A stretch of DNA of 64,000 bases from Macrothele yani (GCA_039090855.1 CM077005.1:73342607-73406606), one strand, 5' to 3'. Shown: positions 52,023 to 63,729, counted from the stretch's first letter. The notes: generated by a model from the letters alone, not told the origin. Numbers and translations are program-made.

Positions 52023-55000
52023 TCAGTAACCGTTCTGTAGAGGTACAGAAAGTTTGTTCAGACAGTCAGTAGAGTAAGATTTAGTAGAACAGTTCTGAAG
52101 AAGGAGTTGTAGATGAACTGTGGGATCAGTAAACCAGGTCCGATACGGAGACCAAACCTGGAAAAAGCGACGTTCCTGAGAGTCAGTTAAGGCAGACGCA
52201 TCTGCAAGGTGCAGTCGCGACAGAAGGCTGTTGCGGAAGATACTACACATTGCATCCCCTGCCTGGAAGATGGTGGGTGTTACTGGAACAGATCGAAGCT
52301 CTTGATGATAAAGGTATGTGACGTGACGGGCCAGGATGAACACATAAGCACTTGCTGTAGGTAGCGGAGTAGGAGGTTGATACGAGCTATACAGGGTACT
52401 GTAAGCTCTAAATGAAAGGTTGAGTGTGCATAGATGTTGCACCACAGAGAATGCAAGATGATGGAGAGGTAGAAGCACCGGACAGAAGAGATAAACATGG
52501 GGTACATCTGCGGGCATGTGACAGAAGACACAGGTTGGAGAAGTGATAAGGGTCATTTGATAGAGCGGGGCTGGTACTGGCAGGCGACGATTGAGAAACA
52601 ACCAGTGGATATTCCTCTCCATCGGTGTAGACAGCACAGATGAAACTGTCGAACACACTCACGGTAAAGCTTTGGGTGGAACTTCTAGAATCGGAAGTGA
52701 TGCAGATGATGACGGAGCGTGAAGGAAGCGATAGAGAGAAGAGACAGAGAAATTGCAAAGCGGGAGAGTAGAACCTTGAAAAGTGAGAAAAAGGGGAGGG
52801 GGAGGGAAGCGGAAGGAACGAGTGACAGGCCAGTATGGGAAGCAAGGTCGGGGTAAAGTGTGACAATTGCTGTGCGGATATCAGAGTAGAGTGAAAGAGA
52901 AGTAGGAGTGCTAGAAAGCATAGGAGAGATGTCAAAGATGGGTTCCCATAGGAGATCAGTGGGAGCCATGGGAGGTCGGTGAAGTGAGGGGCGTCAGGAG
53001 GATGGATGACAGAGCAATAGAAAAGTGGTTGGGCCAAGAGTTCAGTGGTAGAGGCAGGAGGGACAAGAAGAAGAGGCAGAGAGTGAGTAAAAGAAAGCGC
53101 TTCAACATAGATGGGGGAAAGGCGAGAGCGAAGAAGGGAAAAGTGATCCATCAACACAAGTGTGGTAATAGTAAAACTTGGGTTTCGGCGAGAAACCATC
53201 ACATCCATAGTGACTGTAGCTGGATTTGGTGAGGCTGTCAGGATACGGAGGAAGATGATCACTCTATGAGCTCTATAGAGAAGCACAACATTAGTAAGAG
53301 AAATCCCTCCTGTAGAGATCGAGCGATAGAGGGTTGAGAGTTGAACCCAGTGATGGTGTGTCCAGATGACTTTGGACACTATTCTGGTAATCTCCTGAAG
53401 ATAATAGAGACGTAGCTTGAGGACTGTCCAAGAATAAAGGCACGTTGAGAGGAGGTAAGTACGAGCAATTCTCGCTCGAGTGACTTAAGATGTGCAGAAC
53501 TGTATGTTCCTCCAAAAGGTGGCCGAGCGATTCAAACGCGCATAGAGCGAGTTCCATGTGGTATTCCTCGCAGCTAAGGAAACACCAAGATGTACTCCAA
53601 GGAACGTTTGCGTAGTGGGAGTCCAAGAGGCTTCCCAAGTGTTGTCGGATCGGGTGGTTCAGCCTCCGCACCAGAGTCCTGTACTCTTTGTAGTGTTAAG
53701 GCTTTCGCCGGAGCAAGATGAGTAGAGTGTGTAGCAATCTGAAAGGATGTCGAACTGAACATTGTCATAGATGCAGAACGTTGCGTCGTCCGCATACGCC
53801 GAATAGGTGATTTGATGGTGTCTTTTGCTTGCAGTCAGAGGAGGAAGTACGGCAAGAAAAGTATGATGAACTCCACGCCGGACTGGCTCGAAGGCAATGG
53901 CAAACAATTGACCTGACAAAGGACAGCCTTGACGAATACCACGATTGAAATTGATGGGGGCTGTAAGAAACGCAACCGTCCTGACATGGAGAACTGCGTC
54001 CTGATAGAGGATGAGGATGGTAGTAACAAAGGCAGGGGAAAAACCAAAAGCAAGGAGTGCTAAAGAAAGATAAGAGCGGGAGATATTATCGAATGCTCTA
54101 CGCTGGTCTAAATTAAGAAGCGCTAGCGATTCTGAGTAAGTATGAGCGAGATGAGAGAGGTCACGAAGAAGATGTAGGTTAGAGGCGATAGACCGGCCAG
54201 GGACCGTATAGGTTTGGTCAGTATTAAGGAGAAAAGGGAGGACAGAATTGAGTCTGCGAGAAAGGAGTTTAATGTAAAGTTTGTAATCAAGATTGAGAAG
54301 TGAGATTGGACGCCAATTCCCCAAGTCAAGGAGGTCACCCTTCTTAGGGAAAAGTACAACATGTGCCACAGTAAAACCCCTCGGAAGAGAGGAAGCGGTG
54401 AGAACAGTAGAAAACGCAGCAATGATGAAAGGAAATAAGGCAGAGGAGAAAGTAATGTAAAAGGCAAGAGGAAGGCTGTCAGAGCCAGGGACGGCGCTGG
54501 AATTCTGAGGATGTAGGACGGTTCTAAGCTCGGAAGAAGTAGTAGGTTGTAGAAGAGAGACAGAAATATGAGAAGGAATCTGAGGTAAAAAAGAAAGTAA
54601 GGAGTCAGCTACATTAGAGGATGGAGGAAGGATTTCACAGTATTTTTGACGAAATAGTGACAGACGTGTGAGCAGAAGATGTCCGAATCTGAGGAAACAC
54701 TGCCATCAGGTAACCGAAGAAGTCGAAGATGATGAGAGGAACGATGCTTGTCTTCAAGAGTGAAAAGAAATTAGTAGGAGCATTCCTCCGGTGTTAAATG
54801 CTGTAATCGAAGGCGCAGGATGGCCTGACGAGCTTTTGGTTCAAGTAGAGCACACAAAACGGCATGATACGCCGCATATTGCTGGTGACCAATGCCGAAG
54901 TGAATTAAGATTTGTCGGAGGTTGCTTTCTTTCGCGATGCGTGAGGTATTAACATGGAAAGAATAGCACTTCAAAAAGTGAAGAAGATGGGATTTGACTG

Positions 55001-55871
55001 TGAGCCAATATGTAAGAGCACAAGTGGAAGTAGTGATTCCAGTTAGGAAACTTTGGAAAAGTTCCCGTACTGCAGAACAGAACTCTGAATCTTCAAGAAA
55101 GGATGACTGAAGAGTCCAAAAACGAAATCTCGAATTTTTCCGAGATGAGGATCCAATGGAGGTAACGACAGCACAGTGGTCAGAAGATGCCGTGGGAGAG
55201 AGGATATAGTCTGTTATGACAGGAAGAACTTATGATGTGACATAAACACGATCCAGTCTGACGGAAGTAAGAGTAGAGGCGATTGTTCTCGGCCACGTGT
55301 AGGATGTTGTCATTGGATGAAGCTGACCAAAAACATCGAGGAGATCAAAATCTGCCAGGATGGATCGGAGCTGCTCCCTCAGACGAATGTGACGCTCATT
55401 GACAGTTGGAGAGCGGTCGAGATCAGGTTGGATAGTGCAGTTAAAGTCACCGCCGATCACAATGTGATTGGACTGTGACGTAGAGTAAAGGGCTGTTCGC
55501 AAAGACATAAAAAGCTGTGACAGTTGAGTGGAAGACTGGGGTACATAGTTGTTAAATATCAAGTACTTCTGACTATCATGAATGAAGGAGAGGCGTTGTA
55601 GTTGATCTCGACAAAGGTTCTGAACTCGGAGGGAGGAGACGATTTGATGAAAGCGTGAACGAACACCTATCGGTATGCCACCATGTCGTGATAGTCGAAA
55701 GGCGTGATGGAATGTCAAGTCCCATTGGCGTCAACGGTGGAAGAGCGTGGATGAAAGACATTTAGTCTCTTGTAGAAGAACTAAGTCGGCATCTAATGGG
55801 GCCAGGTCTTTAAATACTAGCGAGTTGGCTAGTGGGGAACTAAATCCTCTACAATTCAAGTTCACTATCTT
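52023..55871 (-). pseudogene. LINE-2 ORF2 (endonuclease/reverse transcriptase)
   Basis: Endonuclease: LNCRGFSSPLANSLVFKDL and LLQETK (about 55760-55871), IGGDFNCTIQPDLDRS (about 55420-55450), SVRLDRVYVTS (about 55230) and ASSDHCAVV (about 55165-55190). The reverse transcriptase 53659-54369 is open: GNWRPISLLNLDYKLYIKLL, NLDQRRAFDNISRS, GIRQGCPLSGQLFAIAFEPV, SAYADDATF. Then the connection region 52408-53379 and a C-terminal 52023-52658 piece with CVFCHMPADVPHVYLFC, a C-X2-C-X7-H-X4-C knuckle as in LINE-1. Frame changes around 54370-55160, 53650 and 52600 kill it. Confidence 0.9.
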
Positions 55872-57065
55872 GAATGGGTAAGTGAGATGGTGGCTGGAGT
55901 GTATCATCAGCTGCTTTGCATAGGAAATCTAGACGACGAACGAATTTCATTATCCAGCGCGGATTACCTATGTTCCCTCGAGGCACCGCTTGAATGTGAG
56001 AACGTATAATTTGCAATTGTAGCAGAACATCTGTAATGTTTGCAGTATAAAAGGAAAGAAGTTTTCTCGACTGTTGGTATTGTCGAGGACCTGAAAGGAA
56101 ATTATATATGGCATCTCCAGTGATTGGAAGTTGAGAAAGAGAATGAGTTTCCAAGAATTGAAGAAATTCGTGTGAGAGAAATGGTTCTGCAGACCCAGTA
56201 TCAGTATCGGTTTCAGGTTCAGCAGAAGAATCTGAAGCAGTGTGGCCGACTGAGTGATCGCTACGGTCAGAGAGGTCAGTCGTTGTTCGGGTTTTCTTGG
56301 TACGAGTATTGTGGGTCCTTCGACGCTTTCCCTTGACACGAGGGGTCGTAGTATCAAGGTTATCAGGTGCTTTGAAGTGGCTAGACGCAGTGGACCAACC
56401 AGAAGGAATAGACGTTTGTACTTAAGTATCCCCCGAGTGAGAGGAGAGGGGGAATGAACTGATAAGCAAAGGTGTGTCTGATAAAGGAAGTCACAGTGAA
56501 GGGAGCTCAAGTCTGGATTCTTCAAGTCGTTGCGAAGTCACGCGTTGACCAACGGCTGTAGTGCTACTTTTGTCTGAAGTCATGTGTCAACCAACGGCTG
56601 TCCTTTTGTCTGAATTCACGCGTTGACCAACGGCTGTAAGGCTACTTTTGTCTGAAGTTACTTGTTAATCAACGGCTGAAGTCACACGTTGGCCAACGGC
56701 TGTAGTGCTACTTTTGCTTTTAACTTGTGCAGAAGACATTGAGGGTACCGCTGAAGCAGACGGTGTTTGAGCTGTCAAAGTTGAAGTAGAAATGCGATGT
56801 GGACAGAAGGCACGAGGGTGTCCATAACATTTACAGATTGAACACATAGTGCCGACAGCAATGCTGATATCACGGATCTATGTATCACAACGAATAGTGA
56901 ACTTGGGTGGAACACGTAGTTTCGCTTCATCAGACGGAAAAACCACTCTTACATTTCGTCGTAAGCCAAGAAGATGAGGCCAGCTTCTGAACACTTTCAA
57001 CAGGAGCATCAACACACACACAAATTGTGACATGATCTTTCACACACACAAAAATTGTGACATGG
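55849..57065 (-). pseudogene. LINE-2 ORF1 (CCHC), 5' truncated
   Basis: VVFPSDEAKLRVPPKFTIRC (about 56880-56945), a TAG at 56877, then MCSICKCYGHPRAFCPHR (56793-56847), a classic C-X2-C-X4-H-X4-C knuckle matching LINE-1 ORF1. A serine/threonine-rich linker contains an in-frame repeat (56527-56712). The C-terminal LPITGDAIYNFLSGPRQYQQ to WIMKFVRRLDFLCKAADDTL (55849-56154) aligns with the LINE-1 ORF1 end. It overlaps the start of ORF2, as in LINE-1. Confidence 0.8.
56527..56712 (-). repeat. 42-bp in-frame minisatellite in LINE-2 ORF1
   Basis: About five copies of a unit beginning (plus strand) GAAGTCACGCGTTGACCAAC and ending CTACTTTTGTCT; full units are 42 bp and one shorter copy is about 36 bp, so most changes keep the frame (14 codons: SST-TAVGQRVTS-DK type). 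It lies just after the zinc knuckle. Confidence 0.85.
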
Positions 57066-57722
57066 TACTTTTTAATTTATAGTTTGACAAGCTGTCAGCC
57101 GTTTCCAAAAATTACACAGAAACGTCGAGGTTACGATGCGCCGTTCGAAAAAATAAATCACACCTGAGGAGCAACGTAATTTTCATAACAGAAAGAAACT
57201 AAAAAGAAAGGTTAAAATAGAGATCTGCGTCACTGAGTGTTCGGTAAAAACATTTACGAAGCTATTAACCTGATAAACAAAATCTTTCTGGGTCACTGGT
57301 TATTACACTTCAAAAGAGGTTGACGTTGTTAGGCGACTATAGTATGTTTGATGCAAGGAAATGGTCACTTTTATTCCACGCGTCGCCAATGCCAAGTTTG
57401 TATACGTAAATGCAAAATGTCGTCGTTAGGACGTATAATGACAAGTAAAGAGAAAATGAGATGAAGAGCAGAGCAGGTCTTCACAAAGAGAATACATATA
57501 AATTTAAGCAGTTCTTCTAAGTTGCAGTGATATTGCAAAAGGCTGCGGTAATGAGTGGAGCATTGGCAGGGCTTAATTTCTGAAAAAAAAAAGGTACGTC
57601 ATTAAGCATTGTGACATTACCAGTTTGACTGTAGCCTATCATTTCACCCAGTGAAAAGAGGGTGCTAAAAATAGCTGCGTCACCATGGCAGCAGGTCATG
57701 TTACTAGAACTTTCCTGTGTGG
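57066..57722. other. Stretch without recognisable feature
   Basis: Nothing supported. It is the 5' flank of LINE-2. Confidence 0.35.
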
Positions 57723-57726
57723 TTAA

Positions 57727-57977
57727 CCCTTTAACGACCATAACGCCCAAAACGCCCGTATGTACAAACGGCCATAGCCTACTGAAACGCCTGTCTAGAG
57801 TGAGTCATATTTCCTGTCCTTACTTGCTCTTCAAATTTTCTCGACCTATGAGGGATCAGCAGGAGTCATTCTCAGTCATTAGAGTTGTTATTAAACAAAG
57901 AAGTGAAACAACAGACGGTTTTGGGCGTTATGGTATTTAGAGTTATACAAGGTTTTTGGGTCATGGTCGTTAAAGGG
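57727..57977. mobile_element. piggyBac-type MITE (251 bp, TTAA)
   Basis: Both sides carry TTAA (57723-57726, 57978-57981). The ends are perfect inverted repeats, CCCTTTAACGACCAT at the left and ATGGTCGTTAAAGGG at the right. Inside is a second inverted pair, ATAACGCCCAAAAC (about 57740) and GTTTTGGGCGTTAT (about 57918). TTAA targets with CCCT-type ends are the hallmark of the piggyBac superfamily. Too short to encode a transposase, so it would depend on one elsewhere. Confidence 0.88.
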
Positions 57978-58309
57978 TTAACGCTACAGACAAAATAAAC
58001 CGCTCTTTCCTTTCCTTTGCGTCTTTAAAAAATGCTTAAAAATCAGAAAAAGTTTTTTCTTAAACATTTTTTTTTAAAAAAAGGGATGATAGTTGGGAGT
58101 TCATGCTGTAAAAATTGTAATGCATTATGATTTATAATTTGCCATATATCCGTTCTTTAAAATAGCGAAATAGACAATTTTGTGAGACTTGGAAATTTAA
58201 TTTCTCGTAAACTAAATCAAAATTCAAAACAAGAAAGTTGACACCGAATTTTCGGGTGTAATAAGCACGTCTTTTGAAAACGTTCTGACGCAAATTAAAT
58301 TTATCAAAG

Positions 58310-60450
58310 CTATTCAAAGTCAATGGAACCGGTATGGAAAACAATAGATCTGACCAAAGAAAGAAGATTTTCAATCGGGTTTTTAATCCCTCAGATATTG
58401 CTGTAAACGGAATCGTGAGCTTACGAACGCTTAGAAACAGAGATATCGACAAAAATAAGATGTGGATTTACGTCCTCTGGTGGGAAAACCATGCATTATT
58501 TTAGGAAAAAAGTGTTCTCAAAAGGTTTATCCATATTAGCGGTATCGGTCCAAGATAAAAAAATTTTGTCGAGTTTTCAGGAGCCCAGATTGTGCAACAA
58601 ATACTTCAGAAGCAGAAATTAACAGATATGACCCTTGGTGGCTGAACCATTCTTTACCAAACATTAGAAATTATGTTAAAAATATTTTCCATCAGGTCTT
58701 GTATGCGATACAGGAAGAATTTTTCAAACCAGAGCTTTAGGAGCAGAAATATCGCAGAAAACGCAATTTACCTTTCTGCCCCTAGCGGAAAGTGTATGAT
58801 TTACTTGAAAATTTTGAATTTATAGGAAGAACATTTCTCATCGGAAACACTATCCAAACAAAGAAAGAATTTTCAAATCGTACTCTTAGAAGTAGAGATA
58901 TTGACAAAAACAAGATATATATCTACGCCCCTGGCATAGAAACCATTCATTTTTTCAAGAACAAAATTTTCCTAAAAGGTTTGTCCACATGAGAAGTATC
59001 GGTCAACAAACGACGTTTTTTTTCAATCGAGAATTTAGAAGCTCATATTTTGCTGCAAATACAACAGAAGCGGAAATTAAGATTTACGCCCCCTGGTGGC
59101 CAAACTATTTTTTTACAAAAATTAGAAATTATGTGGAAACGATTTCCCATTAGGAGCTGTATCCGGTGCAGTAAGAATTTTTCAAATCGGAGATTTAGAA
59201 GCAGAGATATAGGGGGAAAAGCAATTTACCGATACGCCCTCTAGCGGAAAGTTTATGAATTACCTAAAAACTGTGAAATTATATGAAACACATGTCACAC
59301 GGAAAACACTATCCAACAAAGAAGGAATTTTTCAAATCGGACTCCTAGAAATAGAGATATTGACAAAAATATGATGTATATTTACACCCCCTGGCGTAGA
59401 AACCATGCACTATTTTAAGAACAAAATATTTCTAAAAGGTTTGTTGACATGAGTAGTATCGGTCAACAAACGACCTTTTTTTCAATCGAGAATTTAGAAG
59501 CTCATATTTTGCTGCAAATACAACAGAAGCGGAAATTAAGATTTACGGCCCCTGGTGACCAAACTGTTTTTTACAAAAATTAGAAATTATATTCAAACGA
59601 TTTCCCATCAGGAGCTGTATCCGGCGCAGAAAGAATTTTTAAATCGGAGATTCAGAAGCAGAGAGATATGGGGAAACGCAATTTGCCGCTACGCCCCCTA
59701 GCGGAAAGTCTATGAATTACTTTAAAATTTTGAAATTATATGAAACACATGTCACACGGAAAACACTATCCAACAAAGAACGAATTTTTCAAATCAGACT
59801 CCTAGAAGTAGAGATATTGTTAAAAATATGATGTACATCTACTCCCCCTGGCGGAGAAGCTGTGGAATATTTATGAAGAAAATATTCCGAAAAGGTTTAT
59901 CGATGAGAGTGGCATCAGTCCACGAAAGAAATTTTTAATTGATATTTTAGAAGCTACGATTTTATCATAAATACATCAGAAGTAAAAATTAACACTTATG
60001 CCTCCTGATGGACAAAGTATTCTTTACCAAAAATTTGAAATTATATGCAAAAGATTTTCCATCAGGAGATGTATCCTCTGAAGAACAAATTTTTCAAATC
60101 GGAGTTTTAGAAGAAGAGTTATCGGGGAAAATGTAATTTACTTTTAAGCCCCCTAGCGGAAAATCTATGCATAATTTGAAAAAGTAACTATATCTAAAAT
60201 ACTCTTCGACATAAATGAAATCGAAAGATATAATTTTTTTTCAATCGGATGTTTAGAAGCAAATATGTGGAATAAAACGTATTTTTGAATTCGACATTAC
60301 CTGCATTTACGCCCTCTACCGGCGAAAATGTACATCGTAAAAAAAACGAAATAAAGGATCATCATTTGCATATTTTGAAGCTTCTCAATGCAAAAAGTAT
60401 TTTTCAAATCGGACTAATAGTTGCTGAGATATCGTGGGTACAGACGGACG
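58310..60450 (+). repeat. 458-bp higher-order satellite with CTCF-like cores
   Basis: Three related monomers of roughly 147 to 163 bp alternate and form a higher-order unit of about 458 bp, present about four and a half times. Shared monomer phrases are TTTTTCAAATCGGA, TTAGAAGCAGAGATAT and a GC-rich core. The cores stand at about 58469, 58632, 58781, 58928, 59090, 59240, 59388, 59550, 59698, 59845, 60005, 60153 and 60312; the best are CGCCCCCTGGTGGCCA (59086-59101) and CGCCCCCTAGCGG (59692-59704). In reverse complement these read TGGCCACCAGGGGGCG and CCGCTAGGGGGCG, close to the known CTCF consensus. Flanks end in a GACGGACGGAC run (about 60444). Confidence 0.85.
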
Positions 60451-61216
60451 GACTAACCGATAACAGAAGCACGATCTGTTTTTTACAAAAGACGTGCTAA
60501 AAAGGGCTCCAAGGTACAAAACTCCAGCCATGACCCTATGAGCCTACGAGGTTTTGTGGTTCTGTTGCTGTTAGTGTGTCCGGAATGCGAACTGATAGCA
60601 CTTTTTTGCTTACCTTAACTTTGAAATACAACAGCTCTTGAAGTATCGCCAGAATCGAAAAATTGGCTTATTTCAGCGTGTTCTCCGTACAATTCTCTAT
60701 ACAAACGATGTAAATTTCATAATTTTGTGATCAATACTTTTTGCGCTGCGAGCTAGAAAATTGCTTCTGTCGCGTAATTTCTAAAACAGCGGTGGCGGCA
60801 GCGGCAGTTCCTTTTTTCTTTTTTTTTTTTTTTTTTTTAGAATAGAGAGATACAAATACAAACCCTGCGTTGGTTTGCCCAGCATGAGACAAATTTTCTG
60901 AAAAGGTGTTTTCACCTGGATTCTTTTCATTTGAAACTCGTGGATGGTTTATCGTCGTCGTCTGCAGTTCGTTATCCCTCGGAGTCGGAATCGCGATGGA
61001 CGGTTGAGTCAAAGCTGCTTTTTTACTGCTGGTACAACCAAAAAAACATGAATTTTTCGCTTACTCATATTTTAATACAAACGTGAAAATTTAAGATCCC
61101 CGTACAGTAGAAAAATCAAACGAAACGAGCAAGGCAAAGGCAAAGGCAAAGTGTGGGACAACAACATCAACGATAACTAACAGGCAACTGCAGTTACGAT
61201 TAATCCTCATATACTT
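60451..61216. other. Stretch with a poly(T) run, no gene
   Basis: A 20-base T run at about 60818-60838 could be the tail of an unknown minus-strand retrosequence that runs to about 61012; its 93-codon frame ends in lysines made by that run. An AAGGCAAAGGCAAAGGC hexamer run at 61130-61150. No recognised motif. Confidence 0.4.
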
Positions 61217-61434
61217 TTCCCTGCCGGCGCAGTAGTCTAAACGATGGCTTCTGTTCATTCGTCCGAAAGGGGTCCGGGTTCGAATCCCGGTGAGGCACGG
61301 ATGTTGTGTTTGTCTTACTGCACTGGCTCTCTCCCTTCCCTGGAACCAGTGACCCTAAATTAGGGACGGGCGACTGCTTATAGCCCAAGGATTTGCTCAC
61401 GGTGGTCGTTAAACCCCCAATCTAAAAAAAAAAA
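61217..61434 (+). mobile_element. SINE family B, full length
   Basis: Head CCGGCGCAGTAGTCTAAACG, B box GGTTCGAATCC, body GGATGTTGTGTTTGTCTTAC, CCCTTCCCTGGAACCAGTGA, ATTAGGGACGGGCGACTGCT and CTCACGGTGGTCGTTAAACC, then a 13-base A tail. Few differences from the copy at 40236, so a young copy. Confidence 0.93.
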
Positions 61435-61623
61435 ATCCTTCCTTGTCAGAGACTGCTGCAGAAGAATTGCGTGTGGCACGTCTCACGTGACGTCAAAACA
61501 GAGGTCGGTGTGTTCACGATGTATCGGCGAACGGTGAGTTATTGCTCGTGCTTTCCTAGACTTTATCGAAAGAGGACGATTGATTTTGACGTGCGGTCTC
61601 CCTCCAGCAATCGGGCGTGCCAC

Positions 61624-61654
<31 letters not shown>

Positions 61655-62262
61655 GGCCTCTTTCGGATCTTCGGAGCTCTCCAGCTAATATTGAAATATT
61701 CGCCAAAAATGAAGAAGTACCGGAGCTGTGCTCTGGTGAGCTCCGGCACAAATAAAGCACTGAGCATTGGGGGCATTTAGTTTAGCCAGATGAATCTTTC
61801 TACAAATTGACCACGAATGGCTAACGATTAGGAAATCCCACGAAGAACTGGATACTTTTACCAGTATCCTGCCGTCTGTGTGAGATGCCGATGTTGGTGC
61901 ATATGTTCGGGGAATTACTTCTTTGTACGACACGGTGCCACTTATCATTCTTGATTGTCTTTTCAAGATGATGACTTGTTTCGATTACATCGTAGCACAT
62001 CATATTCATTCCTCAGTTTAGATGACAGTGATGCAAATGTTGATACTTGTGCTCACACATATAGTTAAGCACATGCCGCGTAGCACTCTGCGTATAATTG
62101 CTGCAAATGGTCGATTTACTTACTATTAAGTAGGTTGCTCAATGTCAGGTGGGGAACTAATTGTTGCTACGATAACTGAATTAGCCGAAAAACTCCTTGT
62201 GCATGCACTCAAACGAAGCACACGCGATGGTTGAACAAAACAGACTCGAACCTGTATTTATA
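61435..62262. other. Stretch with a long poly(A), no gene
   Basis: A 28-base A run at about 61623-61650 with no recognisable retroposon before it. Frames crossing it are artefacts. Nothing else supported. Confidence 0.4.
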
Positions 62263-63473
62263 CATAGTCGAATCACATTATTGTGACCACCAGCTAACAT
62301 CCAGAGCAACCGCCGTGTGCTGCGCGGACAGCAGCTAGACGGGCTGCGAGTGACTCAATAAGGTGCTGGAAGGTGTTCACAGGTATGTGGAGCCATGCTG
62401 ACTGCAGAGCACCTGACAGCTGCTGGAGGGTACGTGGTGGAGGATCAATAGAGCGAACAACACGATAGAGGTGGTCCCACAGATGCTAAATTGGGTTTAA
62501 GTCTGATGAATTAGGGGCCCAGGGAAGTACTTTGAAGTCCTCATCGTGCTCTTCCAAATTCTCTTGGACAGCTCTAGCTGTGTGATACGTTGCACTGTCG
62601 TGCTGAAAGTTCTCATCCGCCCCAGAGAAGACAATCAGCATGCATGGGTGTACGTGGTCTGCAAGGATGTATTCATAACGAATTCGGTCCATAGTGTCTT
62701 CCACAGATATGCGTAGATCCAGAGAATGCCACGAAAACATTCCCCAGACCATAAGGATGCCCACGCCAGCTTGTGTTATTCCAGCAATGGTTGAAGAGTG
62801 TTTGTTCTCCGATGTTTCTCGCCTTATACGCCAACGTCCATCCGTTCAATGAAGCAGAAAACGTGACTCATCGGAGAAGGAAATCTTTTGCTTATCAGCG
62901 GAGGCCCAATTCCGATACTGCCTTGCAAATGCAAGCCTTTTCTGCCGATGCACCTTCGTTAGCATAGGTGCAGTAACCATCCGTCCGCATCGGACGCAGC
63001 AGGGTTCGCTGAACTGTCGTTTTAGACACAATTCCGTTAGCCCCTGGTTCATTCGGCCAGTGAGTTCCTCCACTCTAAACGTGTCGGTCGGCTCTCACGC
63101 CCCTTCGCAGCCGACGTTCAACTCTCACATCAATGACAAGTGGTGCACCGCAATTTTCAAGTCGCTTATTTGCAATGGTGCCATTTCTCTAATCCCAATA
63201 CACTTTAATCACAGCAGCACGCGAATACTTCACAAACTGTGCTGTTTCAGAAATACTGCCACCCTTGGCCCAAAAGCCGATAATCATCCCTTTTTGCAGA
63301 TCTGATAAATACCTCTTTTTATGCATGACAGCAACGAGTGATATCTTTTCAGAATGTCTACATCACACCTTATGTACTCTCCAAGCCAGCTCAAGACACG
63401 TGCCTTCTTTCATTGGCTACGCGCTGTGGACGTCAAAAGTAGGATGTGGTCAAAATAATGTGACTCGACAGTG
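62263..63473 (-). mobile_element. Tc1-like transposon, family 7
   Basis: The left end CATAGTCGAATCACATTATT and the right end (reverse complement) CACTGTCGAGTCACATTATT, followed by TGACCAC on both sides. TA at 62261-62262 and 63474-63475. Length 1211 bp. Confidence 0.94.
62294..63326 (-). pseudogene. Tc1 transposase with a stop at the catalytic glutamate
   Basis: Start MHKKRYLSDLQKGMIIGFWA at 63326, helix-turn-helix GSISETAQFVKYSRAAVIKV, then stops at about 63190 and 63075. RTLLRPMRTDGYCTYANEG leads to a frame change, and the open piece 62846-63073 has ISFSDESRFLLH with the first aspartate. 62486-62764 has the MVWGMFSWHSLD region, FQHDSATYHTA with the second aspartate, and SSDLNPI directly followed by TAG where the family has the catalytic glutamate codon (the next residues are HLWDHL). 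The C-terminus continues in the same frame to 62294. About 344 codons. Confidence 0.9.
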
Positions 63474-63539
63474 TATAAATGACTTTGAGTTAACTCAAAT
63501 TGGTACTCACAAAAAGATGTGAAACTCATGCTTTATTCG

Positions 63540-63615
63540 GAATCCCGCTCTCTGTCATGTTCATGTCATACTCTCGTATCATGGAATCCCACTCTCTATC
63601 ATACTCATTGACATA
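63540..63615. repeat. Two tandem copies of GGAATCCC-CTCTCT unit
   Basis: GGAATCCCGCTCTCTGTCAT and GGAATCCCACTCTCTATCAT, about 44 bp apart, each followed by a related TCATGTCATACTC/CTCATTGACAT segment. Confidence 0.7.
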
Positions 63616-63729
63616 ATTTCCTATGTCTTATTTTTCCCAATGTACACTCTACGATTCATTAACATGTGATGCTAAAGCAAAATAAATCCCCTTTAGCTGA
63701 CTTTCCATAGCAAGAAGTAAAATTTATAC

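Larger units (their letters stand above)
51528..57065 (-). mobile_element. L1/Tx1-like LINE-2, 5' truncated
   Basis: A 5.5-kb relative of LINE-1 on the minus strand. From right to left: part of ORF1 with CCHC knuckle, ORF2 endonuclease, reverse transcriptase and C-terminal knuckle, about 500 bp of 3' UTR, and an end with CCTAAAAATAAAAACC at about 51528. The right boundary near 57065 is set where ORF1 similarity stops, inside two GTGTGTGT-containing repeats (about 57013-57060). No target duplication identified. The protein texts of the two LINEs are recognisably related but well diverged. Confidence 0.85.

Noticed and set aside
58310..60450. Set of small genes in a row
   Set aside because: Short frames recur because the DNA is a satellite; they differ in phase between monomers.
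60731..61012. 93-codon minus-strand frame ending in lysines
   Set aside because: The lysine run is translated poly(A); no motif upstream.
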